Shown here piece after piece: positions 45,387 through 54,558 of a DNA stretch of 64,000 bases. This DNA is from Comamonadaceae bacterium 2FH. Lineage in GTDB: Bacteria; Pseudomonadota; Gammaproteobacteria; Burkholderiales; Burkholderiaceae_C. Under the pieces are notes generated by a model. That model saw only the letters and a list, made by a program, of their open reading frames with translations, did no database searches and was not told the origin of the DNA. The position numbers and the translations under genes were made by a program. How positions within the stretch are numbered: the first letter of the stretch is position 1; each line of letters opens with the position of its first letter. The stretch covers positions 1 to 64,000 of the forward strand of contig SCMQ01000027.1 of assembly GCA_005503335.1 (NCBI GenBank), read 5' to 3'.

Positions 45387-45957
45387 GCCGATGTCGATCC
45401 CGATTGCGCGCAGCGAGCTGGTCCTGGGTGGCCAGAAGAGCGGCAAGTCGCGCCGTGCCGAGCTGCTGGCGCGCCAGTGGCTGCAAGCCGCGCCCGCGCA
45501 CCGCGCCGTGCTGGTCGCGACCGGCCAGGCCTTCGACGAGGAGATGCAGGGGCGCATCGCGCGCCACCAGCGCGACCGCGCCGAGCGCGTGCCGGGCCTG
45601 GCGACGGTCGAGGAGCCGCTGCAGCTGGCCCAGGCCCTCGCGCGCCTGAGCCGGCCCGACACCCTGGTCGTGGTCGATTGCCTCACGCTGTGGCTGACCA
45701 ATCTGCTGATGCCGGCCGAGGGGAGGGCGCAGCCGTCCGAACCGCTGGTGGCCGAGCTGCTCGAGGCGCTGCGTGCAGCGCCCGGCCCCGTGGTGCTGGT
45801 CGGCAACGAGATCGGCCTCGGCGTGATCCCGCTCGGGCGCGAGCTGCGCGCCTTCGTCGATGCACTCGGCCGGCTGAACCAGGACCTGGCCCAGGCCTGC
45901 GCCCGGGTCACGCTGATGGCTGCCGGCCTGCCTCTGACCCTGAAGGAAGACGCATGA
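45379..45957 (+). CDS. cobU: Adenosylcobinamide kinase/guanylyltransferase
   Basis: The 192-residue enzyme has the P-loop GGQKSGKS at 17-24, a GMP-accepting His63 in RHQRD, and VVDCLTLWLTNLL. CobU phosphorylates adenosylcobinamide and then attaches GMP, preparing it for the lower ligand. An in-frame ATG at 45391 is an alternative start that would remove the 8-base overlap with the preceding gene. Confidence 0.94.
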   Translation: MGEPMSIPIARSELVLGGQKSGKSRRAELLARQWLQAAPAHRAVLVATGQAFDEEMQGRIARHQRDRAERVPGLATVEEPLQLAQALARLSRPDTLVVVDCLTLWLTNLLMPAEGRAQPSEPLVAELLEALRAAPGPVVLVGNEIGLGVIPLGRELRAFVDALGRLNQDLAQACARVTLMAAGLPLTLKEDA

Positions 45958-46844
45958 AGTTCTGGTCCCTGTTGTTCGTCGTGCTGAGCCTGTGCGGCAG
46001 CGCCTCGGCCGTGCAGCTCAGCGACGACCGCGGCGTGACGGTCACGCTGGACAAGCCGCCGCAGCGCATCGTGAGCCTGCTGCCCTCGCTGACCGAGACC
46101 GTCTGCCAGCTCGACCAGTGCCATCGCCTGGTCGGCGTGGACCGCTACTCGACCTGGCCCGAGAGCGTGCGCCGGCTGCCCCAGGTCGGCGGCGGGCTCG
46201 ATCCCAACATCGAGGCCATCGTGGCCCTGCGGCCCGACCTGGTGCTCGCGGCCACCTCCTCGCGCGCCAGCGACCGGCTGCGCGCGCTGGGCATCAAGGT
46301 GGTGGCGCTGGAGCCCAAGACCCATGCCGACGTGCGGCGCGTGCTCGACAAGATCGGCCTGATGCTGGGCGTCGCCGACGCGCAGAAGGTCTGGCGCGCG
46401 ATCGACGCCGGCGTGTCGGCGGCCGCGCAGTCGCTGCCGGCCGGCGTGCGCGGCACCCGGGTCTATTTCGAGGTCAACCGCGGCCCCTATGGCGCGGGCG
46501 AGGCCTCGTTCATCGGCGAGACCCTGGCGCGGCTGGGCGCGAAGAACATCCTGCCGGCCAGCCTCGGGCCCTTCCCCAAGCTCAACCCCGAATACATAGT
46601 GCGCGCCAACCCCGACCTGATCATGATCGGCGCGCGCAATGCCGAAGGCCTGGGCCAGCGCCCCGGCTGGCAGACCATCAGGGCCCTGCGCGAGCAGCGC
46701 ATCTGCGTGTTCGAACCCGACGAGGCCGACGTGCTGGTGCGGCCCGGGCCGCGCATGGCCGACGCCGCGCGCCTGATGGCGCGCTGCCTGGCCGACAAGG
46801 CGCCCAGGGCGCAGGCGGCCGCGCTCGCCGGAGCGCGCCAGTGA
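45954..46844 (+). CDS. btuF: Periplasmic vitamin B12-binding protein BtuF
   Basis: The 296-residue binding protein has a clear signal peptide (MKFWSLLFVVLSLCGSASA) and the family motif PQRIVSLLPSLTE. It captures corrinoid released by BtuB and hands it to BtuCD, encoded directly downstream. It overlaps cobU by 4 bases and btuC by 4 bases (GTGA). Confidence 0.92.
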   Translation: MKFWSLLFVVLSLCGSASAVQLSDDRGVTVTLDKPPQRIVSLLPSLTETVCQLDQCHRLVGVDRYSTWPESVRRLPQVGGGLDPNIEAIVALRPDLVLAATSSRASDRLRALGIKVVALEPKTHADVRRVLDKIGLMLGVADAQKVWRAIDAGVSAAAQSLPAGVRGTRVYFEVNRGPYGAGEASFIGETLARLGAKNILPASLGPFPKLNPEYIVRANPDLIMIGARNAEGLGQRPGWQTIRALREQRICVFEPDEADVLVRPGPRMADAARLMARCLADKAPRAQAAALAGARQ

Positions 46845-47923
46845 ACCTGCGCCATGCCTCGCTGCTGGCCTGGTCTCTGGGGCTTCTGAGCCTGGGGCTG
46901 GTCGCGCTCGGCTTCTGCATAGGCAGCGCCGGTTTCGAGAACCTGCTGGGCCCGCTGCTGAACCCGGAGCAGGACCCGGCCCAGGCCGCGATGGCGCGCC
47001 AGATCGTCTGGGAGATCCGCCTGCCGCGCACGCTCGGGGCCTGGATGGCCGGCGCCCTGCTGGGCTTGGCCGGGGCCGTGGCCCAGGGCCTGTTCCGCAA
47101 CCCGCTGGCCGATCCCTACCTGCTCGGCAGCGCCTCCGGGGCCTCGCTGGGCGTGGCCCTGGCCCTGGTCGCGCTGGGCGGAGCGGCCGGCATGCTGGGC
47201 GGCAACATGATGAACGGCGCGGCCACGGTCAGCATGTTCTCCAGCAGCCTCTGGGTGCGGCTGGGCCTGACCGGGGCGGCCTTCTGCGGCGCGGTGCTGG
47301 CCGTGCTGCTGACCCTGGTGCTGGCGCGCGGCGTGCAGCACACGCTGCGCCTGCTGCTGGCCGGCGTGATCGTCGGCGTGGTGCTGGGCGCCATGACCTC
47401 GCTGGTGCTGCTGTTCTCGCCCGATTCGCTGCAGGCCATGCAGGCTTTCATGCTGGGTTCGACCGGCTTCGTCGGTTGGACCGCCTGCGGCCTGATGGCC
47501 GTGGTCTGGGCCCTGTGCCTGGTCGCGGCCTGGGTGCTCGCGCGCGTGCTCGATGGCTTGAGCCTGGGCGAGGCCACCGCGCAAAGCCTGGGCCTGCCGC
47601 TGGCGCCGCTGCGCGCGGCCCTGGTCGCGGTGCTGGCCTTGGCCACGGGCACGGCCGTGGCGCAGACCGGGCTGATCGCCTTCGTCGGCCTGGCCGCGCC
47701 GCACCTGGTGCGCGCCGCGGTCAAGGTGCCGCATGGCCGGCTCATGGGACTGGCCAGCCTGATGGGCGCGGTGCTGCTGGCTGCGGCCGACCTGCTGGCG
47801 CGCGGCCTGATCGCGCCGCAGGAGCTGCCGGTCGGCGTGCTGACGGCCGTGCTCGGTGGCGGCTACCTGCTGTGGCTGATGCACCGCCGCACGCGCGGCA
47901 TGACGGCGGGGGCCATGCTGTGA
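46841..47923 (+). CDS. btuC: Vitamin B12 ABC transporter permease BtuC
   Basis: The 360-residue FecCD-type permease has about ten helices. RQIVWEIRLPRTLGAW, QGLFRNPLADPYLLG and FVGLAAPHLVR are diagnostic. The GTG start overlaps the btuF stop. Confidence 0.93.
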   Translation: MNLRHASLLAWSLGLLSLGLVALGFCIGSAGFENLLGPLLNPEQDPAQAAMARQIVWEIRLPRTLGAWMAGALLGLAGAVAQGLFRNPLADPYLLGSASGASLGVALALVALGGAAGMLGGNMMNGAATVSMFSSSLWVRLGLTGAAFCGAVLAVLLTLVLARGVQHTLRLLLAGVIVGVVLGAMTSLVLLFSPDSLQAMQAFMLGSTGFVGWTACGLMAVVWALCLVAAWVLARVLDGLSLGEATAQSLGLPLAPLRAALVAVLALATGTAVAQTGLIAFVGLAAPHLVRAAVKVPHGRLMGLASLMGAVLLAAADLLARGLIAPQELPVGVLTAVLGGGYLLWLMHRRTRGMTAGAML

Positions 47924-48699
47924 CGGCGGCTGCGATTTCGACCGCCCTGCAGGCGGTCTCGGTGCGTGCGGGCCTGGGCGACCAGCCCGTGCTCGACGGA
48001 CTGAGTCTGACGCTGGCCGCGGGCCGCTGGACCAGCATCGTGGGCCCCAACGGCGCCGGCAAGTCCACGCTGCTCAGGGTGCTGGCCGGCCTGCTCAGGG
48101 CCGAGGGCCGCGTCGAGCTGCTGGGCCGGCCGCTTGCGGACTGGCCGCGCCGCGAGCGCGCGCGCAAGCTGTCCTGGCTGGGCCAGAACGAGGGCGCGGC
48201 CGAGGACCTGACGGCTTACGACGTGGCCATGCTGGGGCGCCTGCCGCACCAGGCCTGGATGGCGCCGGCCAGCGCGGCCGACCATGCGGCCGTCGAGCAG
48301 GCGCTGCGCGCCACCCAGGCCTGGGACTGGCGCGAGCGCCCGCTGGGCCAGCTCTCGGGCGGCGAGCGCCAGCGCGTGCTGCTGGCGCGCGCGCTCGCGG
48401 TGCAGGCCGAGGTGCTGCTGATGGACGAGCCGCTGGCCAACCTCGATCCGCCGCACCAGGCCGACTGGCTGGCCCTGGTGCGCGGGCTCGTCGCGGTCGG
48501 CAAGACCGTGGTCAGCGTGCTGCACGAAATCTCCATGGCCCTGCATGCCGACGACCTGGTCGTGATGCAGCAGGGCCGCATCCTGCACCACGGCGCCTGC
48601 GCCGAGCCGCGCTCGCACCGGGCGCTGGAGCAGGTGTTCGAACACCGCATCGCCATCCATGCCCTGGCCGGGCAATGGGTGGCGCTGCCCATGCCCTGA
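47920..48699 (+). CDS. btuD: Vitamin B12 ABC transporter ATPase BtuD
   Basis: The 259-residue ABC ATPase has Walker [10 protein letters not shown], signature LSGGERQR and Walker B VLLMDEP followed by an H-loop (VLHEIS). It powers BtuC. The GTG start overlaps the btuC stop, so the importer is made as a coupled set. Confidence 0.93.
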   Translation: MTAAAISTALQAVSVRAGLGDQPVLDGLSLTLAAGRWTSIVGPNGAGKSTLLRVLAGLLRAEGRVELLGRPLADWPRRERARKLSWLGQNEGAAEDLTAYDVAMLGRLPHQAWMAPASAADHAAVEQALRATQAWDWRERPLGQLSGGERQRVLLARALAVQAEVLLMDEPLANLDPPHQADWLALVRGLVAVGKTVVSVLHEISMALHADDLVVMQQGRILHHGACAEPRSHRALEQVFEHRIAIHALAGQWVALPMP

Positions 48700-48706
48700 G
48701 AACCCC

Positions 48707-49360
48707 ATGCAGATCGAAACCCCTCCGACCGACAAGCCCTACGAGAAACCCGAAGGCGAGCGCCGCGGCCTCGTCATCGTCAACACCGGCGACGGCAAGG
48801 GCAAGAGCACGGCCGCCTTCGGCCTGGCGCTGCGCGCCCATGGGCGCGGCAAGGCCGTCAAGATCTACCAGTTCATGAAGGTGCCGAGTGCGCGCTTCGG
48901 CGAGCACCGCGCGTTCGAGCAGCTTGAGGCATTCCGTCCGGCGCCGGGCCGCCCCAAGCCGGACGCGGCCCCCTCGGGGGGCAGCGAGGACACGCAGTGC
49001 CGAGCGTGGGGGCCCATGATCGAAGGCCTGGGCGACGGCTTTTCCTGGAAGAGCCAGGACCTCGAGCGCTCGGCCCAGCTCGCGCGCGAGGGCTGGGAAA
49101 GGGCCAAGGCCACGATCCTGGCCGGCGCGCATTTCCTGGTCGTGCTCGACGAGATCACCTACCCGCTGATCTACGGCTGGCTGCCGCTGGCGGATGTGCT
49201 GCAGACCCTGCGCGATCGCCCGAAGGGGGTCCATGTCTGCCTGACCGGACGGCGCTGCCCGCCCGAGCTCGTCGAGCTTGCCGACACCGTGACCGAGATG
49301 GTCAAGGTCAAGCATGCCTTCAACGCCGGCATCCCCGCGCAGCGCGGCATCGAGGACTGA
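48707..49360 (+). CDS. cobO: Corrinoid adenosyltransferase CobO with an inserted segment
   Basis: The 217-residue CobA/CobO-type ATP:cob(I)alamin adenosyltransferase has the P-loop GDGKGKST (28-35) and the family blocks EGLGDGFSW and DEITYPL. Between FEQL (70-73) and MIEGLGDGF lies a Pro/Gly-rich stretch of about 30 residues (74-104) where relatives have only a few. The DNA of this stretch is a GC hairpin repeat element. The frame is kept, and the insertion falls in a loop, so the enzyme may still work. It adds the upper adenosyl ligand. Confidence 0.92.
   Translation: MQIETPPTDKPYEKPEGERRGLVIVNTGDGKGKSTAAFGLALRAHGRGKAVKIYQFMKVPSARFGEHRAFEQLEAFRPAPGRPKPDAAPSGGSEDTQCRAWGPMIEGLGDGFSWKSQDLERSAQLAREGWERAKATILAGAHFLVVLDEITYPLIYGWLPLADVLQTLRDRPKGVHVCLTGRRCPPELVELADTVTEMVKVKHAFNAGIPAQRGIED
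48944..49015 (+). repeat. GC-rich hairpin repeat inserted in cobO
   Basis: The segment holds GGGCCGCCCCAAGCC, the core palindrome GCCCCCTCGGGGGGC, CAGCGAGGACACG and GAGCGTGGGGGCC. This layout resembles an interspersed repeat I recognise from intergenic regions of Comamonadaceae genomes. I see no second copy in this window. Confidence 0.7.
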
Positions 49361-50055
49361 TGGAGCCGTCGCCCCATGCCTTCGAGCCCGAGGCGCAGCG
49401 GGCGGTCTACCGCGCGATCTTCGAGCGGCGCGACATGCGCCATTTCGCGGGTGGCCGGGTGCCGCCCGAGCAGCTGCGCCGCCTGCTCGAGGCGGCCCAC
49501 CATGGGCCCAGCGTAGGCTTCATGCAGCCCTGGCGCTTCATCCGCGTGAGCGATCCGGCGCTGCGCCAGCGCCTGCACGAGCTGGTCGAGCGCGAGCGGG
49601 TGCAGACCGCGCGCGCCCTCGGCGAGCGCGAGCAGGAATTCATGCGGCTCAAGGTCCAGGGCCTGCTCGAGGCGGCCGAGGTGCTGGCCGTGGCCCTGGC
49701 CGACGGCCGCGAGAAGCACGTGTTCGGACGCCGTACCCTGCCGCAGATGGACCTGGCCTCGGCCGCCTGCGCGATCCAGAACCTCTGGCTCGCGGCGCGC
49801 GCCGAAGGCCTGGGCCTGGGCTGGGTCTCGCTGTTCGAGCCGGCCGAGCTCGCGGCCCTGCTGGGCCTGCCCGCGGGCGCCGAGGCTATCGCGTTGCTGT
49901 GCCTGGGGCCGGTGCAGGCCTTCTACGACCAGCCCATGCTCGAGCAGCAGCGCTGGGCGCGCCGCGCGCCGCTCGCTGACCTGGTGTTCGACGAGCGCTG
50001 GGGCCGGCCCTCGGCCTTGTTCGAGCCCGGCGGGGAGGGGGCCGCTCCATGCTGA
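49360..50055 (+). CDS. bluB: 5,6-dimethylbenzimidazole synthase
   Basis: The 231-residue flavin-destructase of the nitroreductase fold has RRDMRHFAGG near the start and PSVGFMQPWRF, plus GLGLGWVSLF. BluB cleaves reduced FMN with oxygen to make 5,6-dimethylbenzimidazole, the lower ligand of B12, so synthesis here is aerobic. Its ATG shares a base with the cobO stop, and its end overlaps cbiB by 7 bases. Confidence 0.94.
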   Translation: MEPSPHAFEPEAQRAVYRAIFERRDMRHFAGGRVPPEQLRRLLEAAHHGPSVGFMQPWRFIRVSDPALRQRLHELVERERVQTARALGEREQEFMRLKVQGLLEAAEVLAVALADGREKHVFGRRTLPQMDLASAACAIQNLWLAARAEGLGLGWVSLFEPAELAALLGLPAGAEAIALLCLGPVQAFYDQPMLEQQRWARRAPLADLVFDERWGRPSALFEPGGEGAAPC

Positions 50056-51014
50056 GCGCCGAGGTCCTGAGCGCAGCCGTGCTGGTCGCGCTCGCGCTCG
50101 ACCGCTGGCTCGGCGAGCCGCCGGCGCGCTGGCATCCCGTGGTCTGGATTGGACATTTCCTGGGCTGGGCCGGGCGTCGCGTCGCGCCGCCGGCCGGTGC
50201 GCAGGCGGCCGCGCTCGACGGTGCGAGCCTGCTGCGCGGCAGCCTGGCCTGGTGCGCAGGTGCGGCCTGCGTGCTCGCCCTGGCGGCAGGCCTGCAGCTG
50301 CTGCTGGTGCAGGCGCCGGCTTGGCTCGCCGCGCTCGTGCTCGGCCTGCTGCTCAAACCCCTGCTGGCCTGGCGCATGCTGCGCGGCGAGGTGCAGGCCG
50401 TGGAGGCCGCGCTCGCCCTGTCCTTGGAAGCCGGCCGCGAACGCCTGTCCTGGCTGGTCAGCCGCGACGTGACGGCGCTGAGCGAGAACGCGGTGCGCGA
50501 GAGCGCGATCGAGTCGCTGGCCGAGAACCTCAACGACTCGGTGATCGCGCCGCTGTTCTGGTTCGCCATCGCGGGCCTGCCCGGCGCAGCGCTGTACCGC
50601 TTCGCCAACACCGCGGACGCGATGTGGGGCTACCGCGGCGAGCGCGAGGGCCGGGTCTGGGAATGGGCCGGCAAATGGGCGGCGCGCGCCGACGACGCGC
50701 TGTCCTGGCTGCCGGCGCGCCTGACCGCGCTGCTGCTCGCGCTGCCCGCGGGCGGCCTGTCTTGGCGCGCGCTGCGCCGCGAGGCAGCACGCACGCCTTC
50801 ACCCAATAGTGGCTGGCCCATGGCCGCGATGGCGCTGGCGCTGGGCCTGCGCCTGGCCAAGCCCGGTGTCTATGTGCTCAACGAAGCGGGGCGCCCGCCG
50901 CAGGGGCCGGACACGGCGCGCGCCTGCGCCCTGGCCGGCCACAGCCTGGCCCTGCTGGTGGGCTTGGCGGCGCTGGTGCTGCTCGTCTTGGCCGCCGGGG
51001 GCGCGCATGGCTGA
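50049..51014 (+). CDS. cbiB: Adenosylcobinamide-phosphate synthase CbiB/CobD
   Basis: The 321-residue membrane protein has DRWLGEPPARWHPVVWIG at the start, SENAVRESAIESLAENLNDS in the middle and MWGYRGE. It joins the aminopropanol arm to adenosylcobyric acid. It overlaps both neighbours by 7-8 bases. Confidence 0.94.
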   Translation: MLSAEVLSAAVLVALALDRWLGEPPARWHPVVWIGHFLGWAGRRVAPPAGAQAAALDGASLLRGSLAWCAGAACVLALAAGLQLLLVQAPAWLAALVLGLLLKPLLAWRMLRGEVQAVEAALALSLEAGRERLSWLVSRDVTALSENAVRESAIESLAENLNDSVIAPLFWFAIAGLPGAALYRFANTADAMWGYRGEREGRVWEWAGKWAARADDALSWLPARLTALLLALPAGGLSWRALRREAARTPSPNSGWPMAAMALALGLRLAKPGVYVLNEAGRPPQGPDTARACALAGHSLALLVGLAALVLLVLAAGGAHG

Positions 51015-52017
51015 CACCCTGGCGAGCGGACCCGTGCACGGCGGCCCCGATGCGCTGGGCGTGCCGCGCCACGACTTCTCGACCAATGCCAACGCCTGCG
51101 GGCCCTGTCCCGAGGCGCTGGCCGCCGTGCAGTCGGCCGACGCCGCGCGCTACCCCGATCCCGGCTATGCCGTGCTGCGCGCGCAGCTGGCGGACCGGCA
51201 TGGCGTCGCGCCCGCGCGCATCGTGCCCGCGGCGAGCGCCAGCGAATTCATCTTCCGCATCTCGGCCCTGGTGGCAGGGCAGGGCGGCAGCGTCTGGTTG
51301 CCGGCCCATGGCTACGGCGACTACGCGCGCGCGGCCCAGGGCTGGGGCCTGGCTGCAGTGGGCGATCCGGCCAAGGCGCAGCTGCTCTGGGCCTGCGATC
51401 CGGCGAGCCCGTTGGCCACGCCGCACGAGGGCCTGGCCGAACTGGTGGACGGGCTGTCGAGCGGCCAGCTCTGCGTGCTCGACCTCGCCTACGAGCCGCT
51501 GCGCCTCGAAGGCGCGCTGGCGCTCGATGTGAGCCAGTGCGAGCGCGTCTGGCAGCTTTGGACGCCGAACAAGGCCCTGGGCCTGACGGGCGTGCGCGCG
51601 GCCTACGCGATCGCGCCGCGCGGCGCCGAGGCGCCGGCGGCGCGGCTGGCGGCGCTCGCACCTTCCTGGCCGCTCGGCGCGCACGGCGTGGCCCTGCTGC
51701 AGGCCTGGACGCGGCCGACCGTGCAGGACTGGCTGGCCCGGAGCCTGGAGCGGCTGCGCGAATGGAAGCTGCGCCAGGTCCACGTGTGCGAGTCGCTGGG
51801 CTGGCAGGTCCTGCCCGGCGTCGCCAATTTCTTCTGCGCCCGCCCGGACAGCGCCGATCTGGCCGCCGACCTGCGGCGCCTGCGCGCGCGGGGCGTCAAG
51901 CTGCGCGACACGGCCTCGTTCGGCCTGCCTGGCCAGGTGCGGCTGGGCGTGCTGGCGCCGCCCGCGCAGGACGCGCTGGTCGCGGCCTGGCAAGAGATCA
52001 AGGAGCAACCCCAATGA
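51007..52017 (+). CDS. cobC: Threonine-phosphate decarboxylase-like aminotransferase
   Basis: The 336-residue fold-type I PLP protein of the histidinol-phosphate aminotransferase group has HDFSTNANACGP at the start and the PLP lysine in WTPNKALGLTG. It makes the aminopropanol phosphate moiety that CbiB attaches. It is named CobC in the Pseudomonas scheme and CobD in Salmonella. It ends with an ATGA overlap into cobQ. Confidence 0.9.
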   Translation: MADTLASGPVHGGPDALGVPRHDFSTNANACGPCPEALAAVQSADAARYPDPGYAVLRAQLADRHGVAPARIVPAASASEFIFRISALVAGQGGSVWLPAHGYGDYARAAQGWGLAAVGDPAKAQLLWACDPASPLATPHEGLAELVDGLSSGQLCVLDLAYEPLRLEGALALDVSQCERVWQLWTPNKALGLTGVRAAYAIAPRGAEAPAARLAALAPSWPLGAHGVALLQAWTRPTVQDWLARSLERLREWKLRQVHVCESLGWQVLPGVANFFCARPDSADLAADLRRLRARGVKLRDTASFGLPGQVRLGVLAPPAQDALVAAWQEIKEQPQ

Positions 52018-53489
52018 CAGCCAAATGCGTGATGGTGCTGGGCACCACCAGCGGCGCCGGCAAGAGCTGGCTGACCACGGCCCTGTGCCGCTGGTACGCG
52101 CGCCAAGGCTTGAAGGTCGCGCCGTTCAAGGCGCAGAACATGAGCAACAACGCGCGCGTGGTCGCCACGCCGGCCGGCGGCTGGGGCGAGATCGGTTCGG
52201 CCCAGTATTTCCAGGCGCTGGCCGCGCGCGCCCTGCCCGAGGTGCGCATGAACCCGCTGCTGCTCAAGCCCGAGGCCGACACGCGCAGCCAGGTGGTGCT
52301 GCTCGGCGAGGTGCAGGCCGAGCTTTCGGCGCTGCCCTGGCGCGGCCGCAGCGAACGTGTCTGGCCGCAGATCGCCGCCGCCCTCGACGCGCTGCGCGCC
52401 GAGAACGACGTGGTGGTGATCGAGGGCGCGGGCTCGCCGGCCGAGATCAACCTGCACGCCAGCGACGTGGTCAACATGCGCGTGGCCCGGCATGCCGGCG
52501 CGCGCTGCCTGCTGGTCACCGACATCGACCGCGGCGGCGCCTTTGCCCACCTCTATGGCACCTGGGCCTTGCTGCCCGAGGACGAGCGCGCGCTGATCCG
52601 TGGCTTCGTGCTCAACAAGTTCCGCGGCGATGCGGCCCTGCTCGCGCCCGCGCCCGAGCAGCTCGAAGCCCTGACCGGCGTGCCCACGGTGGCCACGCTG
52701 CCGATGTGGTGGCATCACGGCCTGCCCGAGGAAGATGGGGTCTTCGATGACAGATCCACTGCGGCCGGCGCGGTGACGCGCACGGTCGCCGTGATCGCCT
52801 ACCCGCGCATCAGCAACCTCGACGAATTCCAGCCCCTGAAGAACATTGCCGGCCTGCGCCTGGTCTGGGCGCGCAGCCCGGCCGAGCTGGCCGGTGCCGC
52901 CTGGGTCGTGCTGCCGGGCTCCAAGGCCACGGCGGCCGACCTGGCCTGGCTGCGCGCCCAGGGCCTGGACCGCGCCATTGCCGAGCATGCGGGCCGCGGC
53001 GGCATGGTGCTGGGTGTCTGCGGCGGCCTGCAGATGCTGGGCGAGGCCCTGGTCGATCCGCATGGCATAGACGGCAACGCGGCTGGCCTGGGCCTGCTGC
53101 CCCTGGTCACCCTGTTCGAGCCGGCCAAGACCGTGCAGCACACGCCCGCGCGTTTCGAGGCGCTGGCTGGGCCCTGGGCGCCGCTCTCCGGCGTGGGCGT
53201 GCAGGGCTACGAGATCCATCACGGCCAGACCGCGCAGCACCCGGCCATGGCCGCCCAGGGCGATGTCGCGCGCCTGGCGCTGAGCGATGCCCGGGGCCAG
53301 GCCCTGGGCTGGCAGAACCCGGCCGGCAACGTGCTTGGCCTGTACCTGCACGGCCTGTTCGAGGACCCGGCCGTGCTGCATGCCCTGTTCGGCGCGCAGG
53401 CGGCCACGCTGGACCAGGTGTTCGACGGCCTGGCCGACTACATTGACCGCCATTTCGCGCCCGGCGCATTGTCGGAGCTGATTTCCTGA
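52014..53489 (+). CDS. cobQ: Cobyric acid synthase
   Basis: The 491-residue enzyme has the P-loop GTTSGAGKS (10-18), FKAQNMSNNA, and a C-terminal glutamine amidotransferase with Cys336 in GVCGGLQ and His446 in YLHGLFED. It amidates side chains b, d, e and g to give cobyric acid. Confidence 0.95.
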   Translation: MTAKCVMVLGTTSGAGKSWLTTALCRWYARQGLKVAPFKAQNMSNNARVVATPAGGWGEIGSAQYFQALAARALPEVRMNPLLLKPEADTRSQVVLLGEVQAELSALPWRGRSERVWPQIAAALDALRAENDVVVIEGAGSPAEINLHASDVVNMRVARHAGARCLLVTDIDRGGAFAHLYGTWALLPEDERALIRGFVLNKFRGDAALLAPAPEQLEALTGVPTVATLPMWWHHGLPEEDGVFDDRSTAAGAVTRTVAVIAYPRISNLDEFQPLKNIAGLRLVWARSPAELAGAAWVVLPGSKATAADLAWLRAQGLDRAIAEHAGRGGMVLGVCGGLQMLGEALVDPHGIDGNAAGLGLLPLVTLFEPAKTVQHTPARFEALAGPWAPLSGVGVQGYEIHHGQTAQHPAMAAQGDVARLALSDARGQALGWQNPAGNVLGLYLHGLFEDPAVLHALFGAQAATLDQVFDGLADYIDRHFAPGALSELIS

Positions 53490-53505
53490 ACCTTTCGACA
53501 CGACC

Positions 53506-54549
53506 ATGAACTTCGCGCTTCCCGAGATTCCCGAACTGTCCCAGCCCGAGCTGGCGCTGGCCCTGCAGCACAAGATCGACCAGAAGACCAAGCCCCTGGG
53601 CTCGCTAGGGCGGCTGGAGGCCCTGGCCCTGCAGCTGGGCCTGATCCTGGGCACCGAGTCGCCCGCGCTCACGGCGCCGCAGCTCGTGGTGTTCGCCGGC
53701 GACCACGGCCTGGCCGCGCGCGGCGTCTCGGCCTACCCGAGCGATGTGACCTGGCAGATGGTGGAGAACTTCCTCGCCGGCGGCGCGGCCGTGAGCGTGC
53801 TGGCGCGCCAGCACGGCATCGCGCTCACGGTGGTCGACTGCGGCGTGCGGCACGACTTCGGCCCGCGGCCCGGGCTGCGCGACTGCAAGCTCGCGCCCGG
53901 CACGGCCGACGCGGCTGCCGGCCCGGCGATGAGCGCGGCGCAATGCGCCCAGGCCTTGGCCAACGGCGCGGCCTTGGTCAGGGAACTGCCCGGCAAGGTG
54001 CTGCTGCTCGGCGAGATGGGCATAGGCAATACCTCGGCGGCCTCGCTGTTGCTGGCGCGCCTCGCCGGTCTCGAGATCGCCGACTGCACCGGCGCCGGCA
54101 CCGGTCTCGACGAGGCCGCGGTCGCGCGCAAGACCGAGGTGCTGCGCGAGGTGCTGCTGCGCCACGAGGGCGTGAGCGAACCACTGGCCGCGCTGGCGGC
54201 CCTGGGTGGCTTCGAGATCGCGACCATGGTCGGCGCCGTGCTGCAGGCCGCTAGCGAGCGCCGCGTGATCGTGGTCGACGGCTTCATCACCAGCGCGGCC
54301 GTGCTGGTGGCGCAGAAACTGCGGCCGCATGTGACCCAGCGCTGTGTGTTCGCCCACCGCTCGGGCGAGCGCGGCCACGCCCTGATGCTGGCGCAACTGC
54401 AGGCGCATCCGCTGCTGGACCTGGGCCTGCGCCTGGGCGAAGGCTCGGGCGCCGCGCTGGCCTGGCCGCTGCTGGCCTCGGCCTGCGCCATCCTGCGCGA
54501 GATGGCGAGCTTCGAGTCGGCGGGGGTGTCGCAGGCCGATGGCCGCTGA
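53506..54549 (+). CDS. cobT: Nicotinate-nucleotide-DMB phosphoribosyltransferase
   Basis: The 347-residue CobT has DQKTKPLGSLGRLE, FAGDHG and the catalytic Glu312 in LGEGSGAAL. It makes alpha-ribazole phosphate from the DMB supplied by BluB. It is the last gene of the B12 cluster; cobS/cobV (cobalamin synthase) and the phosphatase are not present after it in this window. Confidence 0.95.
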   Translation: MNFALPEIPELSQPELALALQHKIDQKTKPLGSLGRLEALALQLGLILGTESPALTAPQLVVFAGDHGLAARGVSAYPSDVTWQMVENFLAGGAAVSVLARQHGIALTVVDCGVRHDFGPRPGLRDCKLAPGTADAAAGPAMSAAQCAQALANGAALVRELPGKVLLLGEMGIGNTSAASLLLARLAGLEIADCTGAGTGLDEAAVARKTEVLREVLLRHEGVSEPLAALAALGGFEIATMVGAVLQAASERRVIVVDGFITSAAVLVAQKLRPHVTQRCVFAHRSGERGHALMLAQLQAHPLLDLGLRLGEGSGAALAWPLLASACAILREMASFESAGVSQADGR

Positions 54550-54558
54550 GTCTCGGCT

